NCBI GenBank assembly: GCA_017626555.1
Contig: JAGAIM010000120.1
Coordinates: 1 to 51,536, forward strand
Source of the DNA: Bacteroidales bacterium
Lineage (GTDB): Bacteria; Bacteroidota; Bacteroidia; Bacteroidales; UBA932
DNA length: 51,536 nt
Direction of reading: 5' to 3'
Positions 1-12,867 of this stretch are shown here, piece after piece. The notes under the pieces were generated by a model. That model was not told where the DNA came from. It saw nothing but the letters and a program-made list of their open reading frames with translations, and did no database searches. Position 1 is the first letter of the stretch. Every line of letters starts with the position of its first letter. The translations under genes were made by a program, and so were the position numbers.

Positions 1-1
1 A

Positions 2-88
2 TCCGGCTACACGACCGTATTCCCGATCCCGTCAAGGGCGATCGACTTCAATCCTGCGCTGAAGCAGAATCCGGGATATCGGGATTGA
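2..88 (+). CDS. SusD/RagB family protein, C-terminal end only
   Basis: The reading frame is open from the window edge to a TGA at 86-88. The last residues read FNPALKQNPGYRD, the usual ending of RagB/SusD outer-membrane nutrient-binding lipoproteins; the two complete SusD proteins in this window end in NVAQNPGYDN and NPNLTQNPGWDDGLDF. Only about 28 residues are present, so nothing can be said about substrate. It belongs to a SusCD locus mostly outside the window and ends just before the ECF sigma gene. Confidence 0.75.
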   Translation, partial: SGYTTVFPIPSRAIDFNPALKQNPGYRD

Positions 89-99
89 ATGATTATTGC

Positions 100-107
100 T
101 ATCTTTG
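100..107 (+). promoter_or_regulatory. -7 promoter element of the ECF sigma gene
   Basis: TATCTTTG matches the Bacteroidota primary-sigma -7 element TAnnTTTG exactly. No good TTTG -33 element sits 19 bases upstream. The first ATG after it is at 114, so transcription would begin at or within a few bases of the start codon, giving a leaderless or nearly leaderless message. It also argues against the TTG at 96, which lies upstream of the element. Confidence 0.6.
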
Positions 108-113
108 CAGGCG

Positions 114-656
114 ATGACGAAAGCGATGACATACGACCAGTTCCATAATATCTTCAACAGGTATTATGCCTCCCTGTGCGTTTTCGCAGACCGTTATGTC
201 GATGACAAGGCTCTCTCGGCCGACATCACTCAGGATGTATTCTTCAAACTTTGGGAGAGGAGGACGGACTTCACAGACCAGCTCAATATACGCTCCTTCC
301 TCTACACGGCTGTCCATAACAGGGCGCTCAATGAACTCGCTCACCGCAAGACCGTCCGTGACCACGAGGATATGCTCAACAGGTTCACGGTCGATGAGAT
401 CTTTCACGAAAGGGTGATCGAGGAGGAGACCTACAGGATGATGCTGGAGGAGATCGACCGTCTGCCGAGGCAGATGCGTGAGATCATACTCCGCGCTCTG
501 GAAGGGATGCAGAACAAGGAGATCGCCGCCGATCTCGGCATCTCCGTCGAGACGGTCCACTCCCTCAAGAAGATCGCATACAGGAAACTCCGTGAGAGCC
601 TGAAGGACGAGTACTACTTCCTCCTGCTGCTCCTCATACTGAAAAACACTCTGTAA
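114..656 (+). CDS. ECF-type RNA polymerase sigma factor (FecI-like)
   Basis: A 180-residue sigma-70 family protein of the extracytoplasmic-function class. Region 2 covers about residues 8-80, with the promoter-melting and core-binding segment around DITQDVFFKLWERR. Region 4 covers about 118-172 and holds the helix-turn-helix NKEIAADLGISVETVHSLKK. The C-terminus is a hydrophobic leucine run, common in Bacteroidales members. I chose ATG 114 because a -7 box lies at 100-107; ATG 126 is equally possible. The FecR-type gene follows after 76 nt, and a SusC with an STN domain comes next. By analogy with FecIRA, substrate import through that SusC would release this sigma factor to raise transcription of the locus. 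The regulatory link is inferred from gene order and domains. Confidence 0.9.
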   Translation: MTKAMTYDQFHNIFNRYYASLCVFADRYVDDKALSADITQDVFFKLWERRTDFTDQLNIRSFLYTAVHNRALNELAHRKTVRDHEDMLNRFTVDEIFHERVIEEETYRMMLEEIDRLPRQMREIILRALEGMQNKEIAADLGISVETVHSLKKIAYRKLRESLKDEYYFLLLLLILKNTL

Positions 657-732
657 TCCTCAAAAAATCACTTTTTGATACACCCATCTTGTTGTTTCGG
701 CTGTTTTATTGTTAAACGCAAAGACCAATCTG

Positions 733-1698
733 ATGATGAGACGGGATTTCAGAATTTCATTTCTGATCGTCAAGGAACTCCTTGGCGGACTCTCTGACGA
801 AGAGCAGAGGGAACTCTCTATGTGGAAGGAATCCCACAATCCACTTTATGAAAGACTTCACAAGCCTGAGAGTGCAGGCGAACATACGGCACGTCTCAGC
901 CGGTTCCCGGCAGATGAGGCGTGGACCGCTATGGAACGGCGTATCCGCAGGGCGGAGAGACGCAGGCACGTTGCGAAGGCCGCAGCGGTGATCCTGCCTG
1001 TCCTTCTTCTGGCAGGACTGTGCATAGCCCTCTTCGACGGGACAAAGCCGGTTCCGGACACGCTCTATGCCGAAGTCGTGACGATGCGCGGCGAGGAGAA
1101 GTCCGTCGTTCTTCCTGACGGCAGCCGTGTCCGCCTTAACTCTATGAGCCGCCTGACTTATCCGGAGTCATTCTCCGATTCAGAGCGCCGCGTCAGCCTT
1201 GAAGGCGAGGCCCTCTTCGATGTCATTTCTTCAGACGTACCGTTCCTCGTAAGCACTCCGGAGATGGAGATTGAAGTGCTTGGAACCCTCTTCGACGTTT
1301 CCGCCTATGCCGGTGATGCGACCAGGGCCGTCCTTGTGGAAGGCTCGGTCAGGGTGTCCTGTCCTGAAGGAACGGACTGCATCCTTTCTCCCGGACAGAT
1401 GGCATCCCTCTCTGAGGCTGAAGGCCTGAAGGTGGAACGGGTGGAGACGGATTTCCACACTTCGTGGACGCGAGGCAGGATATACTTCAGGGACGAGCGT
1501 CTCGAGGACATAATGACCGTGCTGTCACGCTGGTACGACTTCGAGGTCGAATATTCCGATGACAGCGTGAAGGATCTGCGTTTCGGATGCTCTGTGAACC
1601 GCTACGACAGGATCGATCCGTTCATCGATCTCCTTGTCAAGACCGGACGAATCTCGGTCAACAGAAAGGACAACCACTACTTATTCACTAATAACTAA
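733..1698 (+). CDS. FecR family anti-sigma factor (membrane)
   Basis: A 321-residue single-pass inner-membrane protein. A cytoplasmic N-terminal part (about 1-80) should bind the sigma factor. One membrane helix lies at about 82-101 (AAAVILPVLLLAGLCIALF). A periplasmic FecR domain follows (about 112-210, with VVLPDGSRVRLNSMSRLTYP and FDVSAYAGDATRAVLVEGSV). The C-terminal 80 residues resemble DUF4974, which receives the signal from the SusC STN domain. Start ATG 733 is preferred to a TTG at 709. It lies between the ECF sigma gene and susC, 17 nt before the latter, the standard order of the sigma/anti-sigma/transducer cassette in Bacteroidales. Confidence 0.9.
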   Translation: MMRRDFRISFLIVKELLGGLSDEEQRELSMWKESHNPLYERLHKPESAGEHTARLSRFPADEAWTAMERRIRRAERRRHVAKAAAVILPVLLLAGLCIALFDGTKPVPDTLYAEVVTMRGEEKSVVLPDGSRVRLNSMSRLTYPESFSDSERRVSLEGEALFDVISSDVPFLVSTPEMEIEVLGTLFDVSAYAGDATRAVLVEGSVRVSCPEGTDCILSPGQMASLSEAEGLKVERVETDFHTSWTRGRIYFRDERLEDIMTVLSRWYDFEVEYSDDSVKDLRFGCSVNRYDRIDPFIDLLVKTGRISVNRKDNHYLFTNN

Positions 1699-1715
1699 CA
1701 AAACACCAAAGACTT

Positions 1716-4700
1716 ATGAATCACAGAAAGATGGCGCATTTCAGTTCCGGGAGACTGTTCGGTCTTCTGAAGGTCGCTGTCCTGCTTCTCTTCTTGGTAT
1801 CTTCGACAGGGATGCAGGCTGCGGACAAGTCGTTTGAGCAGAGTAGGGTGACGGTCAAGGTGAAGGACGCCACATTGGCAGATGTCCTGTGGGAGATCCA
1901 CAAGCAGACCGACTTTACTTTTATGTACAGCACTGATGACATCAAGGCGGTCAAGATCGGCTCGCTCAATCTCCAGAACGCTTCTCTGGAAGAGGCACTG
2001 GAGGCTTGCCTCAATCCTAACGGACTGACATACAGCGTAAGCGGCGATGTGATCACGATCAGCGTGGCTCCGAAGGTTACATCCGGCAGGAAGGCTGCGC
2101 CTCAGGAACGCAAGCCCTACGTCGGATCGGTAGTTGATGACGCAGGACTGCCGGTGGCAGGAGCGAACATCCTCATCAAGGGAACACGTCAGGGCGGCGC
2201 TTCCGACGCTGACGGATACTTCTCCATCGACTACGATTCTGACGAAGCGGTGATGGTGGTTTCCTTCCTCGGCTTCTCTACGAGGGAAGTGAAGATGGTT
2301 CCGGGTACACCGGTCGAGATAACACTGATACCTGACCTGAATATGATGGAGGAGGTCATCGTGACCGGATACGGATCGTTCAAGAAGTCCGCATATGCAG
2401 GATCCGCTGCGAATGTCAAGGCGGAGAAGATCAAGGATGTCCCTGCCACCTCCTTCACCAAGATGCTCCAGGGCAACGCCACAGGTGTTCAGTTCAGCGC
2501 TCCGTCCGGACAGCCGGGAGCCGCATCTGACATCAATATCCGTGGAATGGGCTCGTTCAACGCCAGCAACCAGCCTCTGTACGTGATCGACGGCGTGCCT
2601 GTACGTTCCGGCTCGGTCAACTCGCTCAGTTCCGATGCTGAACTCGACATTATGTCAACCATCAACAGTTCGGATATCGAGAGTATGACCATCATCAAGG
2701 ATGCAGCAGCAGCTTCGCTCTACGGTTCGCGTGCGGCAAACGGCGTCATCCTCATCACCACCAAGAGAGGAAAGTCCGGAAAGCCTCAGGTCTCGCTCAA
2801 GGCTGACTGGGGATGGTCCGACTTCGCGATGGAATACCGTCCTGTAATGTCAGGCGAGCAGCGCCGCGAGTATATCTACAATGCACTCAAGAACGGCCAG
2901 CTCCGTGACGGTGAGTCTGAGGCCGATGCCATCGCTTACGCTGACGAGGAGATTGAAAACTATGCCCCTATCCCGTGGTGCGGATACGTTGACTGGGACG
3001 ACATCCTCTTCAAGAAGGGAAGTCACCAGAACTATGAGGCCTCTATATCTGGCGGAACCGACAAGTTCAACTATTACTCTTCGGTAGCTTACCTGCGTCA
3101 GGACGGTATTGCCATCAATTCAGGACTCGACCGCGTCAGCGGACGACTGAATGTCGACTATCAGGCCACGAAGCGTTTCAGGCTCGGTGCCAACATGCTC
3201 TTTGCTGTCGTGAACCAGGACGTGTACAGCGAAGGAACATCCTACACGGCTCCATTCTATGCATCAAGGAACTGCGTGGTGCCTTCGGATGCAGTCTACA
3301 ACGAGGACGGAAGCTGGGACAGGGACTTCATCCGCAACAGCGACCGTAACCCGCTCCTTTCCGCAACCTACGACTATCAGCGTGAGAATGTGACCAGAAG
3401 TTTCAACACCGTGTACGGTCAGTATGAGTTCATCAGGAACCTCATCTTCAAGAGCACGTTCAGCTATGACTACACCAACACCAAGGGCAGCGAATGGTCT
3501 GACCCTCGCACATCCAATGGTGACGACATCAACGGCGGCCTCACAAGAGTGGCTCAGGAGTACAAGAAGATGGTGTGGGCCAACCAGCTCAGCTACAGGT
3601 TCGACATCGCCGACGACCATCACTTCGATGCCCTGATCGGCTACGAGATCGACGACCAGTACAGCGACTACCTCTCGGCTGCTGCCAGCAACTTCGCCAC
3701 ACCTGACAAGCACGCGATGAGCAACGGTATGACCGTCGAATCGGTCGGAGGCTCCGACACACGCACGAGGATGGTCTCATACATCTCGCGTCTCAACTAT
3801 GACTACAAGAACAGGTACTACCTCGGCGGCTCGTTCCGTACCGACGGAAGTTCGCGTCTGCACAAGGACAACAGATGGGGTAACTTCTGGTCTGTCTCAG
3901 CGGCATACCGCATCATCGAGGAACCATTTATGGCCGAGGCCAAGAACTGGCTCAGCGACCTCAAGTTCAGGGTGTCATACGGTGTGAACGGTACGCTTCC
4001 TTCCGACTACTACGGATATATGGGTCTGAGCAGCCTCAATGTAGGCTTCATCGGCGAGCCGGGCATCAGCCTCTCGCAGATCGCCAACAAGGACCTCAAG
4101 TGGGAGTCCAACCATAACCTCAATGTGGGCCTCGACTTCGGCTTTGCGAACAGGGTGAACTTCACTCTCGAATACTACACCAGGAATACCAGGAACCTCC
4201 TGATGGACCGTCCTATATCGATGACCACCGGATTCGGAAGCTATCTCATGAATGTCGGAGAGGTGATGAATATCGGTGTAGAGTTCGAAGTCAACTCCGT
4301 GAACATCCAGAGGCAGAACTTCACCTGGACGACCTCCTTCAACATCTCCCACAACAGGAACAGGATCGTGAACCTTGACGGCCAGCAGACGGAGATCATC
4401 AGCGGTACTCAGATCCGCAAGGTCGGCTATCCTTACCGTACGTTCTATGTGATGGAGTTCGCAGGCATCAATCCTGAGACAGGAGTTCCTCAGTTCTATA
4501 CGAACGACCTTGACGAAGACGGCAACTACATAAAGGAGATTACCGAGGATCCATCGGATGCCAACCGTATCCCTTGGGAGAAGAACGCCGAGCCTGACGT
4601 TGTGGGTGGTCTCAACAACACATTCCGCTACAGGTGGTTCGACCTGAGCTTCCTTATCGGCTATCAGTTCGGCGGCTACGCATACGACATCTGGTGGCAG

Positions 4701-5081
4701 AAGACCGAGCACGGCGGTGAGGACCTCGAGGCCAACATCCCTATCTACTACCTCGACAGCTGGAAGAAGCCGGGTGACGTGACACAGTACGAGCAGTTCA
4801 TCGAAGATGCCGACGTGGCGATGAGCTCATACATCACATCACGTTCGATCCACAGCACAGACTACATACGTCTGAAGAACATCACCTTCGGAGTGACACT
4901 TCCAAAGACGTGGACAAGAAAGGCGAAGATCGAGACATTCAGGCTCTTCGCTTCTGCAAACAACCTCTTGACCTGGGCGAAATACGACTATTATGATCCT
5001 GAGGCAGTGAGAAACGGTGGTGCCATCTGGGGTACTCCTCCTTTGAAGACCATCACCTTCGGTGTGAACCTTACCTTCTAA
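1716..5081 (+). CDS. SusC/RagA TonB-dependent outer-membrane transporter with STN signalling domain
   Basis: A 1,121-residue outer-membrane transporter. After a signal peptide (about 1-36) comes an STN domain (about 40-115, SRVTVKVKDATLADVLWEI onward), a carboxypeptidase-like regulatory beta-sandwich (about 130-215, YVGSVVDDAGLPVAGANI), the TonB-box/plug junction EEVIVTGYG, the plug with NIRGMGSFNASNQPLYVIDG, and a long beta-barrel ending in TFGVNLTF. The STN domain is the part that contacts a FecR anti-sigma, so this is a signal-transducing SusC. The partner SusD starts 6 nt later. Substrate cannot be read from the sequence; the neighbouring GH2 beta-galactosidase suggests a beta-galactoside or related glycan. 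Confidence 0.93.
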   Translation: MNHRKMAHFSSGRLFGLLKVAVLLLFLVSSTGMQAADKSFEQSRVTVKVKDATLADVLWEIHKQTDFTFMYSTDDIKAVKIGSLNLQNASLEEALEACLNPNGLTYSVSGDVITISVAPKVTSGRKAAPQERKPYVGSVVDDAGLPVAGANILIKGTRQGGASDADGYFSIDYDSDEAVMVVSFLGFSTREVKMVPGTPVEITLIPDLNMMEEVIVTGYGSFKKSAYAGSAANVKAEKIKDVPATSFTKMLQGNATGVQFSAPSGQPGAASDINIRGMGSFNASNQPLYVIDGVPVRSGSVNSLSSDAELDIMSTINSSDIESMTIIKDAAAASLYGSRAANGVILITTKRGKSGKPQVSLKADWGWSDFAMEYRPVMSGEQRREYIYNALKNGQLRDGESEADAIAYADEEIENYAPIPWCGYVDWDDILFKKGSHQNYEASISGGTDKFNYYSSVAYLRQDGIAINSGLDRVSGRLNVDYQATKRFRLGANMLFAVVNQDVYSEGTSYTAPFYASRNCVVPSDAVYNEDGSWDRDFIRNSDRNPLLSATYDYQRENVTRSFNTVYGQYEFIRNLIFKSTFSYDYTNTKGSEWSDPRTSNGDDINGGLTRVAQEYKKMVWANQLSYRFDIADDHHFDALIGYEIDDQYSDYLSAAASNFATPDKHAMSNGMTVESVGGSDTRTRMVSYISRLNYDYKNRYYLGGSFRTDGSSRLHKDNRWGNFWSVSAAYRIIEEPFMAEAKNWLSDLKFRVSYGVNGTLPSDYYGYMGLSSLNVGFIGEPGISLSQIANKDLKWESNHNLNVGLDFGFANRVNFTLEYYTRNTRNLLMDRPISMTTGFGSYLMNVGEVMNIGVEFEVNSVNIQRQNFTWTTSFNISHNRNRIVNLDGQQTEIISGTQIRKVGYPYRTFYVMEFAGINPETGVPQFYTNDLDEDGNYIKEITEDPSDANRIPWEKNAEPDVVGGLNNTFRYRWFDLSFLIGYQFGGYAYDIWWQKTEHGGEDLEANIPIYYLDSWKKPGDVTQYEQFIEDADVAMSSYITSRSIHSTDYIRLKNITFGVTLPKTWTRKAKIETFRLFASANNLLTWAKYDYYDPEAVRNGGAIWGTPPLKTITFGVNLTF

Positions 5082-5087
5082 CAATCA

Positions 5088-6548
5088 ATGAGAACCGATA
5101 TGAAAGCAATAAGAAATATATTCCTTGCACTCGCACTTCTCGGAACTGTTTCCTGTGGAAATGACTGGCTTGAACTCGATCCGTCCACAGCGGTCAACAC
5201 AGATGAGGCGGTAAAGACCTTGCAGGAAGTCGAGTTCACAATGAACGGCATCTACAATATGATGCGCACCTCCGACCTGTATTCGGGAAGGATGATGTAC
5301 TACGGTGACGTGACAGGAGATGATATGCAGGCCGTCAGCTCAAGCAAGAGAACAGGTAGTTACTATCGTTTCAGCTTTACCAGGGACAACGGTCCGAGCT
5401 CACACTGGTCAGGCCTTTACCAGATAATCCAGAATGCCAACCTCGTGCTCAGCAGGGTGGACGGCATCAAGGTGTCGGAGGATGATGAGCAGTGGCGTGA
5501 CAACCTCAAGGGCGAGGCTCTTGCCGTGAGGTCTCTCGCGCTCTTCGACCTTACCAGATTCTTCGGTGTGCCGTACTTGAAGGACAACGGCGCCTCTCTC
5601 GGAGTTCCGATCGTGACTACGCTCTCGGAGATTGACGCGAAGCCTGCCAGAAGCACTGTGGCGCAGTGCTACGCTCAGTTCGTTGGCGACCTTGAGTATG
5701 CTGAGGAGCTGATGTCTCCTGAATTCGCTAAGGGAAGGATGAACAAGTGGGCTGCCTTGAGCCTTCTCGCAAGGGCTTATCTCTATATGGGCGAGGATGC
5801 CAAGGCTCTCAAGGCTGCGGAAGATGCGATCGCCGGAGCGGAGGAGAACAGGTGGGCCCTGTGGAGCAACAAGGATTACCCTACAGCCTGGTCTGATGAC
5901 GCATCTGCGGCAGCGCCTGGCGAGATCCTCTTCGAGATGGTGATCAATACCGTAGAGAGCCAGGGAAAGGAGACTATGGGACGACTCAACTCTAAGGACG
6001 GCTACGACGACATGTGCATCACGGTGTCATTCTACCATCTTCTCAAGGAAGATCCGGATGACGTGCGTCTGAAGCTTCTGAGTTTCGACAAGAAGAAGTA
6101 TGCTTACGTATTCAAGTATCAGCCGCAGGCCGGAGAGGACATAATGGATGCCAATGTGCCGGTGATAAGACTCTCCGAGACCTATCTCATCGCAGCCGAG
6201 GCGGCGGTGAAGACCGGTGACAACGACAAGGCCGTCAAGTACCTCGATGCCATCGTGAGCCGTGCGAATCCGGCGAAGACAGTCGTCGGCACCACAGTGA
6301 CTCTCGATGACGTGATGCAGGAGAGAAGGAAGGAGCTTGTCGCAGAAGGACACAGGATGTTCGATGTCATCAGGAACGGCGGTACTGTGAAGAGGATAGA
6401 TGAGGAGGATGCCAGCCTTACCAGCACAAGGCATTTCGCATCTGACAAGGAGTACAACTGGGATTTCTACAAGATAATCCTTCCAATTCCTAAGGCCGAG
6501 AGGGATGCCAATCCGAATGTGGCTCAGAATCCGGGCTACGATAACTGA
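5088..6548 (+). CDS. SusD/RagB family nutrient-binding outer-membrane lipoprotein
   Basis: A 486-residue lipoprotein that caps the SusC barrel and binds substrate at the cell surface. The N-terminus has a hydrophobic stretch and lipobox ending GTVSC, followed by GNDWLELDPS, a typical SusD opening. TPR-like helices are seen around KWAALSLLARAYLYMGEDAKAL, the C-terminal RagB region contains RRKELVAEGHRMFDVIRNG, and the protein ends NPNVAQNPGYDN. ATG 5100 gives a shorter signal peptide and is an equally good start. It is cotranscribed with susC upstream and with the phosphatase gene only 3 nt downstream. Confidence 0.92.
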   Translation: MRTDMKAIRNIFLALALLGTVSCGNDWLELDPSTAVNTDEAVKTLQEVEFTMNGIYNMMRTSDLYSGRMMYYGDVTGDDMQAVSSSKRTGSYYRFSFTRDNGPSSHWSGLYQIIQNANLVLSRVDGIKVSEDDEQWRDNLKGEALAVRSLALFDLTRFFGVPYLKDNGASLGVPIVTTLSEIDAKPARSTVAQCYAQFVGDLEYAEELMSPEFAKGRMNKWAALSLLARAYLYMGEDAKALKAAEDAIAGAEENRWALWSNKDYPTAWSDDASAAAPGEILFEMVINTVESQGKETMGRLNSKDGYDDMCITVSFYHLLKEDPDDVRLKLLSFDKKKYAYVFKYQPQAGEDIMDANVPVIRLSETYLIAAEAAVKTGDNDKAVKYLDAIVSRANPAKTVVGTTVTLDDVMQERRKELVAEGHRMFDVIRNGGTVKRIDEEDASLTSTRHFASDKEYNWDFYKIILPIPKAERDANPNVAQNPGYDN

Positions 6549-6551
6549 CAG

Positions 6552-10963
<4,412 letters not shown>

Positions 10964-10983
10964 ATGTTAAACTATGAAAATAG

Positions 10984-11022
10984 TGGTCAGTATTTCAGTT
11001 TGTTGAGATGCTGACCATTTTT
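10984..11022 (+). terminator. Rho-independent terminator after the GH2 gene
   Basis: A 14-bp stem (10,984-10,997 with 11,004-11,017) closes a 6-nt loop and is followed by five T residues. The two non-Watson-Crick positions are U-G pairs in the + strand RNA, so the hairpin fits + strand transcription. A short TTTTGGG/CCCAAAA inverted repeat follows at 11,019-11,039. Confidence 0.8.
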
Positions 11023-11040
11023 GGGAACATTACCCAAAAT

Positions 11041-11071
11041 AACAAGCCTCTCAATTTCTGAGAGGCTTGTT
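11041..11071 (-). terminator. Terminator of the rplS-tRNA-Arg transcript
   Basis: A perfect 13-bp inverted repeat (AACAAGCCTCTCA, 5-nt loop, TGAGAGGCTTGTT) begins 2 nt beyond the tRNA 3' end. On the minus strand it is followed by a T-rich stretch (ATTTTGGG). It is the only hairpin of this kind found after rplS and the tRNA, so it probably ends both. Confidence 0.75.
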
Positions 11072-11072
11072 G

Positions 11073-11149
11073 TGGTGACTCCGACAGGATTCAAACCTGT
11101 AACCTTCTGATCCGTAGTCAGATGCTCTATTCAGTTGAGCTACGGAGCC
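11073..11149 (-). tRNA. tRNA-Arg (anticodon ACG)
   Basis: Read on the minus strand, the sequence folds as a full cloverleaf. The acceptor stem GGCTCCG pairs with CGGAGTC (one G-T pair), the D arm holds AGCTCAACTGAATAGAGC, the anticodon stem TCTGA/TCAGA encloses loop CTACGGA with anticodon ACG, and the T arm contains GGTTTGAATCC. The discriminator is A, and CCA is encoded at 11,073-11,075. ACG reads CGU and, as inosine, CGC/CGA arginine codons. It starts 12 nt after the rplS stop with no promoter between, so it is likely cut out of the rplS transcript. Confidence 0.95.
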
Positions 11150-11161
11150 GTTGTGTATGTC

Positions 11162-11533
11162 TTAGTCGTTCTTGATAGCGACCTTCTTCTCCTTGATGCG
11201 AGCCTTCTTACCTGAGAGTTCGCGGAGGTAGAAGATACGTGCTCTACGAACTTTACCTACCTTGTTGAGTTCGATTGACTCGATGAATGGTGACTCCATT
11301 GGGAAGATTCTCTCAACACCTACACTGCTTGCAACCTTGCGAACTGTGAATGTTCTGGTGTTTGCTGATGCTCCACGAAGTTGGATAACTGTTCCTCTGA
11401 ACTTCTGAAGTCTTTCCTTGTCACCCTCCTTGATTCTGTATGTCACGGTGATTGTGTCACCGGCTTTGAATTTTGGGTAGCTGGCTCTCTTCTCGTTAGC
11501 GAATGCCTGCTCTACTACTTTAATAAGATCCAT
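11162..11533 (-). CDS. rplS: 50S ribosomal protein L19 (bL19)
   Basis: A 123-residue protein with full-length L19 features: N-terminal FKAGDTITVTYRIKEGDKERLQKFRGTV, the RTFTVRKVASSVGVERIFP core and the basic VGKVRRARIFYLRELSGKKARIKE tail. L19 sits at the 30S-50S interface of the ribosome. It has its own promoter (11,613-11,643) and a structured leader, so it can be expressed apart from dnaJ, which lies 136 nt upstream on the same strand. A tRNA-Arg follows after 12 nt. Confidence 0.97.
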   Translation of the reverse strand: MDLIKVVEQAFANEKRASYPKFKAGDTITVTYRIKEGDKERLQKFRGTVIQLRGASANTRTFTVRKVASSVGVERIFPMESPFIESIELNKVGKVRRARIFYLRELSGKKARIKEKKVAIKND

Positions 11534-11557
11534 TTCTGTATTAAATTAAATTTTGTG

Positions 11558-11596
11558 GCAACATTGCGCTCTTTTTCACCCTTCGCAAGAGGTTGC
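11558..11596 (-). promoter_or_regulatory. Candidate structured leader of rplS mRNA
   Basis: In the minus-strand transcript between the promoter and the rplS start, GCAAC (11,596-11,592) pairs with GTTGC (11,562-11,558) and TTGCG (11,588-11,584) pairs with CGCAA (11,568-11,564). The two 5-bp helices are separated by a small 3/1 internal loop and capped by a 15-nt purine-rich loop. A hairpin here in an r-protein leader could bind L19 for feedback control, but I do not recognise it as a named RNA family. Confidence 0.45.
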
Positions 11597-11612
11597 TTTG
11601 ATTTTGGGATTG

Positions 11613-11643
11613 CAAAGGTAGGAATAAAATTTAAACCTGCAAA
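11613..11643 (-). promoter_or_regulatory. Promoter of rplS
   Basis: On the minus strand TTTG (11,643-11,640), exactly 19 bases, then TACCTTTG (11,620-11,613). This fits the Bacteroidota consensus TTTG-N19-TAnnTTTG at every defined position. Transcription should start near 11,608, giving a leader of about 75 nt. Confidence 0.8.
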
Positions 11644-11669
11644 CTTTTTTTTTTACTTTTTTTGAGAAA

Positions 11670-12839
11670 TCAGTCAAAAAGATCTTTGATCTTGTCAAAG
11701 AAACTCTTGTCTTCCTTGCTTGGGTTAGGCTTGAATGCATCTTTATTACGTAGAGATTCAATAATAGCCTTCTCGTCTCTGTCGAGTTTCTTCGGTACCC
11801 ACACTGCAAATTTCACATAGAGATCTCCGACTCCACCGTAGCCGTTGACTGTAGGAAGTCCCTTGTTGCGAAGTCTTACTACTGTTCCCGACTGTGTGCC
11901 TGCATCGACTTTGATCTTGTATGGACCGTCGAGGCAAGGGATTTCCACTTCTGCACCCAGGATTGCATCCGGGATGGATATGATTTTGGTGTAGTATAGG
12001 TTGTTGCCCTCGCGCTTGAGATTCTGATGCTCCTGTTCTTCAATAACAACAAGAAGATCTCCGTTGATTCCGTTGTTTTTGGCCGCGTGTCCTTCTCCTT
12101 GGATTGTCAACTGCATTCCTGCTTCAACTCCTGCCGGAATCTTGACCTTGATTGTCTCACGTTTACGTACCAGGCCTGTTCCTCCGCAATTGCGGCAAGG
12201 ATTTGTGATGGTCTTACCTTCTCCACCGCATTGCTGACAGGTCGAGTAGGTCACCGTTTGTCCGAAAAGTGAATTCACGACTCTCTGCACCTGTCCTGTG
12301 CCTTTGCAGGCAGAGCAGGTCTTTATGTCTGAACTGTTCTTCGCTCCTTTGCCTCCGCATTCGCTGCAAGGTACACTTTTTTCGATGCTGATTTCCTTTT
12401 CGACACCTTTGGCGATCTCTTCGAGGGTGAGTTTTACTCGTACGCGTATGTCCCGTCCTCTATAGACTCGCTGCTGCTGGCCTCCACGCCCACCTCCGAA
12501 ACCTCCTCCGAAGCCGCTGAAGCCACCGAAACCACCACCGAATGCGCCTCCGAACAGGTCGTTGAGGATATCATTCAGGTTGCCGAATCCACCGCTGAAG
12601 TCAGGGGCAGCCCCGTCAACTCCGGCGTGACCGAACTGGTCATATTTTGCCTTCTTGTCAGGATCGCTCAATATGGAGTATGCTTCCGCAGCCTCCTTGA
12701 ACTTTTCCTCCGCTTCCTTATCGCCCGGGTTCTTGTCAGGATGGTATTTTACAGCCAGTTTCCTGTATGCTTTCTTTATTTCGTCAGCAGAGGCGCTTTT
12801 GGCAACGCCCAGCACCTCATAATAATCTCTTTTAGCCAT
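11670..12839 (-). CDS. dnaJ: Chaperone DnaJ (type I Hsp40)
   Basis: A 389-residue co-chaperone. The J domain (about 1-70) has the HPD motif in [12 protein letters not shown] glycine/phenylalanine-rich linker follows (about 75-125, repeated GGFGG). The zinc-binding domain has all four CxxCxGxG repeats ([32 protein letters not shown]), and two C-terminal substrate-binding domains complete it. It stimulates the DnaK ATPase and delivers unfolded proteins. grpE lies 28 nt upstream on the same strand, so the two are cotranscribed; dnaK is not in the window. Confidence 0.97.
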   Translation of the reverse strand: MAKRDYYEVLGVAKSASADEIKKAYRKLAVKYHPDKNPGDKEAEEKFKEAAEAYSILSDPDKKAKYDQFGHAGVDGAAPDFSGGFGNLNDILNDLFGGAFGGGFGGFSGFGGGFGGGRGGQQQRVYRGRDIRVRVKLTLEEIAKGVEKEISIEKSVPCSECGGKGAKNSSDIKTCSACKGTGQVQRVVNSLFGQTVTYSTCQQCGGEGKTITNPCRNCGGTGLVRKRETIKVKIPAGVEAGMQLTIQGEGHAAKNNGINGDLLVVIEEQEHQNLKREGNNLYYTKIISIPDAILGAEVEIPCLDGPYKIKVDAGTQSGTVVRLRNKGLPTVNGYGGVGDLYVKFAVWVPKKLDRDEKAIIESLRNKDAFKPNPSKEDKSFFDKIKDLFD

Positions 12840-12867
12840 ACTGTATATTATTTAGGATAGCGGACTA

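Noticed and set aside
660-678. TCAAAAA/TTTTTGA hairpin between the sigma and anti-sigma genes as a terminator
   Set aside because: The stem is only 7 A-T rich pairs with no T tract after it, and the two genes belong to one regulatory cassette.
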